Assembly (NCBI GenBank): GCA_030596365.1
Contig: JAUVKG010000235.1
Span: forward strand, 1 to 5,169
Direction: 5' to 3'
From: Chlamydiota bacterium
Lineage (GTDB): Bacteria > Auribacterota > UBA3054 > B51-G9
DNA length: 5,169 nt
Positions 2,646 through 5,169 of the stretch are shown in pieces. The notes under the pieces were generated by a model. The model was not told the origin of the DNA and made no database searches. It saw nothing but the letters and a program-made list of their open reading frames with translations. Position numbers and translations under genes: made by a program. Each line of letters begins with the position of its first letter. The stretch's first letter is position 1.

Positions 2646-5169
2646 ATAAATCCCTGAGCCGACATCAAAAACAGCATATCCATCTTCCATACCTGTAAAT
2701 TTTATTCCCTTAACCCGTAAAGCTTGTTTCCCGCTTTCTTTTACGTCAGTCGGTTTGCAGGCAGGAACATAAATTTTTGCAGTTGTGTTCACAGGAATCT
2801 CAACATCAAGTGAAAATTTATTTTTATTAAGTTTCCAGTTCGTTGAAATTTTACCATTTATAGATTTATATTCGCATTTTGATTTTGTTATATCACCCCC
2901 CGGAACGGGTTTAATGATAATTTTTTTAAAACCCGGTGCGGCAGATTTTATTCCGCCAATGTTTTCTGATATCCATAAATATACAGCGCCATAAGCATAA
3001 TGAGCAAACGAATTCATACCGGCATCGCCGAATCCCTGGTCAGGCGTCCATCCGTTCCAACGTTCCCAAATTGAAGTTGCGCCATGTTTAACTGAGAAAC
3101 CCCATGAGGGATAAGTATCATTAAGCAAAAGTTTATACGCGACATCATTTCTACCGATTTTTTCTAATGCGGTCATAATATCTTTTGTGCCCACAAAACC
3201 TGTTGAGAGATGATTATTCCGCTCCTCGATTTTTTCAATTAAATATTCCTCGGTCTTACTTTTTGCTTCACCGTCAACAAGATTGTTAACAATTGCAAGA
3301 ATATAACATGTTTGCGTATCGCCTTTAATTATATAATTTTTATCAATGTAAGCTTTATTGAATGCTGTTTTAATATTCCCGAATAATTTCGTGTATTTTT
3401 TCGCATCAGATTTCTTGCCGAGAACATGTGCAATTTTTGACATCAAATCCGCGCTGTAAGCATAATAAGCTGTATAAATTACGTCGTTAGGTGTTTCAGC
3501 ATTATGACTTAACCAATCACCGTAACAGTGATACTGTTTTGGCGGAAGAAAATTTCTGCCCGATTGTTTAATCATAAAATTAATAAATTTTGTCATCGAA
3601 TCATATTGATTTTCGAGAACTGTTTTATCATTGTAAAAATCATAAATTTCCCACGGACATACTATTCCGGCTTCCGCCCAGGCAGGACCGCTGCCGGGAT
3701 CAAGTAACGCAGGAGCAACAGCCGGATAATCACCGTTTGGATATTGACTGATTTCCAACTCAATAAGCCATTTCTCGAAAAACTTTTGTACATCAGTTAT
3801 CATTGCCGCTGTACGAATATATACCTGCGCGTCACCTGTCCAACCGAGACGTTCATCCCTTTGCGGACAGTCTGTAGGGATATCAACAAAGTTCATTCTC
3901 TGAGTATGATAAATATTACTGAATAATTTATTTATCATTTTATTTGAAGATTCAAACTTTCCAACATGTGGAGTGTCGCTGCTGATGAACATTGCTGTTA
4001 CATCTTTTGCGGAAGGTTTTTTAGAAGCACCGGTGATTTCGAGATATTGGAAACCGTGAAACGTAAATCGAGGTTGATAAGTTTCTTTTTTATCGCCTTT
4101 ACAATAATAAATATCTACAGCATAATCACCGCGCAGATTTTTTCTGTAAAGAGTTCCGTCAGGATTCAGCATTTCAGCATGCTTTAATGTAATCTTCCTG
4201 CCGGATTTTTCACTGACTGTTACAGAAACAAATCCGGAAATGTTTTGACCAAAATCAACAACGTAAACTCCGGGCTTAGGCTCAGTGATCTTAACAGACT
4301 TGTATTTGTGGATTATCCGGACAGGTTGCGCGGGCTGCGCTTCGAGTTTTACTTTCGGCTGTTGCATTCTCCATGGAACACCCCATCTTTCATCATTAAA
4401 ATCAGGCTTGCTCCAACCGGAAATTTCCCTGCGGGCGTCATAAACTTCACCGAACATTATATCTGCTTCAACAATTGGTCCGGTAGAAATCCGCCAGGTT
4501 TTGTCGGTAGGAATTATTTGTTTTTTACCATCCTGATATTCTATAACAAGTTGAGCGTTCAAGAGGGGATTATTACCATAATGAGCTTTTTGTTTGTTCC
4601 ATCCTAAATGACCTGCATACCAACCGTCAGCAATTATGCATCCTATTGCGTTATCGCCCTTTTTCATATTTTTTGTTACATCATAACCACTATAATAAAC
4701 ATGTTCATTATAATTTGTCCAGCCGGGTGATAGGTAATCATCTCCAACGCGTTTACCATTTACATAAGGCTCGTAAATTCCAAGTGCGGAAACATAAAGA
4801 ACAGCGCGTTTAACCGGTTTTGAAATGTGTGTTTTTTTTCGGTAGTAAAGCGCGGGATTGCCGTCAAACCGATTTAGTTTTTCATCGCGAAGTACTCCTG
4901 TCCACAACCATTCTGCTTTCCAGTCGGAAGGTTTCATAGCTCCGGTAGTGAAAGAAGTTGTTTTCGACCAATCTCCTGATTTATTATTTTCGTCCCAGAG
5001 CATAATTTTCCAAAAATATTTTGAGAACGAGCGAAGATTTTTCCCGGAATAAATCACGGCATTATTTTCAGAGCTTCTTATTTTTTTGGAATCCCATATA
5101 TCGCCTTTGTTCTTTAAAATATTTTCTTCAGTTAAGGAAATGATAATACGATAAGCAGATTGCTTTTTA
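2631..5169 (-). CDS. Alpha-L-rhamnosidase, glycoside hydrolase family 78 (5' end beyond right edge)
   Basis: The frame is open from the right edge to TGA at 2631-2633, giving 845 visible residues. GH78 enzymes hydrolyse terminal alpha-L-rhamnose with inversion. Domains in visible numbering: fibronectin-like, about 1-75 (AYRIIIS, GDIWDSKKI, YFWKIMLWDENN); rhamnosidase N-terminal beta domain, about 105-230 (VNGKRVGDDYLSPGWTNYN); concanavalin-like domain, about 285-385 (VVDFGQNISGF); (alpha/alpha)6 catalytic barrel, about 400-735; C-terminal beta domain, about 737-845. The signature TDCPQRDERLGWTGDAQ carries the predicted general acid Glu439, and GATSIWERWNGW the predicted base Glu702; YGDWL (about 549-553) is also typical. 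A GTG at 5057 could be mistaken for the start, but the 37 codons upstream encode conserved domain sequence, so the true start is outside. Any signal peptide is out of view. Family proteins are usually about 900 residues, so perhaps 50-80 are missing. The last codons lie in a heptamer array. Confidence 0.95.
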   Translation of the reverse strand, partial: KKQSAYRIIISLTEENILKNKGDIWDSKKIRSSENNAVIYSGKNLRSFSKYFWKIMLWDENNKSGDWSKTTSFTTGAMKPSDWKAEWLWTGVLRDEKLNRFDGNPALYYRKKTHISKPVKRAVLYVSALGIYEPYVNGKRVGDDYLSPGWTNYNEHVYYSGYDVTKNMKKGDNAIGCIIADGWYAGHLGWNKQKAHYGNNPLLNAQLVIEYQDGKKQIIPTDKTWRISTGPIVEADIMFGEVYDARREISGWSKPDFNDERWGVPWRMQQPKVKLEAQPAQPVRIIHKYKSVKITEPKPGVYVVDFGQNISGFVSVTVSEKSGRKITLKHAEMLNPDGTLYRKNLRGDYAVDIYYCKGDKKETYQPRFTFHGFQYLEITGASKKPSAKDVTAMFISSDTPHVGKFESSNKMINKLFSNIYHTQRMNFVDIPTDCPQRDERLGWTGDAQVYIRTAAMITDVQKFFEKWLIELEISQYPNGDYPAVAPALLDPGSGPAWAEAGIVCPWEIYDFYNDKTVLENQYDSMTKFINFMIKQSGRNFLPPKQYHCYGDWLSHNAETPNDVIYTAYYAYSADLMSKIAHVLGKKSDAKKYTKLFGNIKTAFNKAYIDKNYIIKGDTQTCYILAIVNNLVDGEAKSKTEEYLIEKIEERNNHLSTGFVGTKDIMTALEKIGRNDVAYKLLLNDTYPSWGFSVKHGATSIWERWNGWTPDQGFGDAGMNSFAHYAYGAVYLWISENIGGIKSAAPGFKKIIIKPVPGGDITKSKCEYKSINGKISTNWKLNKNKFSLDVEIPVNTTAKIYVPACKPTDVKESGKQALRVKGIKFTGMEDGYAVFDVGSGIYKFNV

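Noticed and set aside
4245..4607. Plus-strand open frame of 120 codons, with smaller ones at 1596-1901, 2785-2994, 3744-3926, 3966-4187 and 4858-5052
   Set aside because: All are antisense to strongly supported rhamnosidase or isomerase coding sequence and show no recognisable domain.
5055..5057. GTG as the start of the rhamnosidase
   Set aside because: The 37 in-frame codons upstream encode typical GH78 N-terminal sequence (AYRIII, GDIWDSKK) and the frame stays open to the window edge.

Overview
The window holds three genes, all read leftwards on the minus strand, separated by two gene-free gaps packed with short repeats. In transcription order they are: a GH78 alpha-L-rhamnosidase (2631-5169, 5' end beyond the right edge); a complete 473-residue sugar isomerase of the L-arabinose/L-fucose isomerase type (738-2159); and the first 119 residues of an exported protein with a probable jelly-roll (LamG/concanavalin-like) domain (1-358, continuing past the left edge). 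I see no RNA gene, transposase, CRISPR array or confident promoter.

The gene content suggests plant or algal polysaccharide use. The rhamnosidase would release terminal L-rhamnose from glycans or glycosides. The cytoplasmic isomerase would turn a freed aldose into a ketose for catabolism. The secreted protein may bind carbohydrate or sit at the surface. The shared pathway is inferred from gene order; the substrates are not proven.

The two gaps (359-737 and 2160-2630) are the most unusual part. Each has the same order, read from the downstream gene's start codon back to the upstream gene's stop codon: heptamers of a GTTAAWA type next to the ATG; a GC-rich double-hairpin module (48 bases identical but for one between the gaps); further hairpins and heptamers; and finally an array of CAAACGT-like heptamers. 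In both gaps this last array overlaps the end of the upstream gene, so the TGA stop codon is itself part of a heptamer, in the same phase both times. Nearly all the short repeats have a 7-base period.

The organism appears to be an AT-leaning bacterium in which neither visible start has a Shine-Dalgarno sequence. The exported protein's N-terminus and the isomerase subtype recall Planctomycetota/Lentisphaerota/Verrucomicrobiota, and the repeat-rich gaps resemble those in several uncultured lineages. The assignment is low confidence, and Bacteroidota/Ignavibacteria relatives are not excluded.
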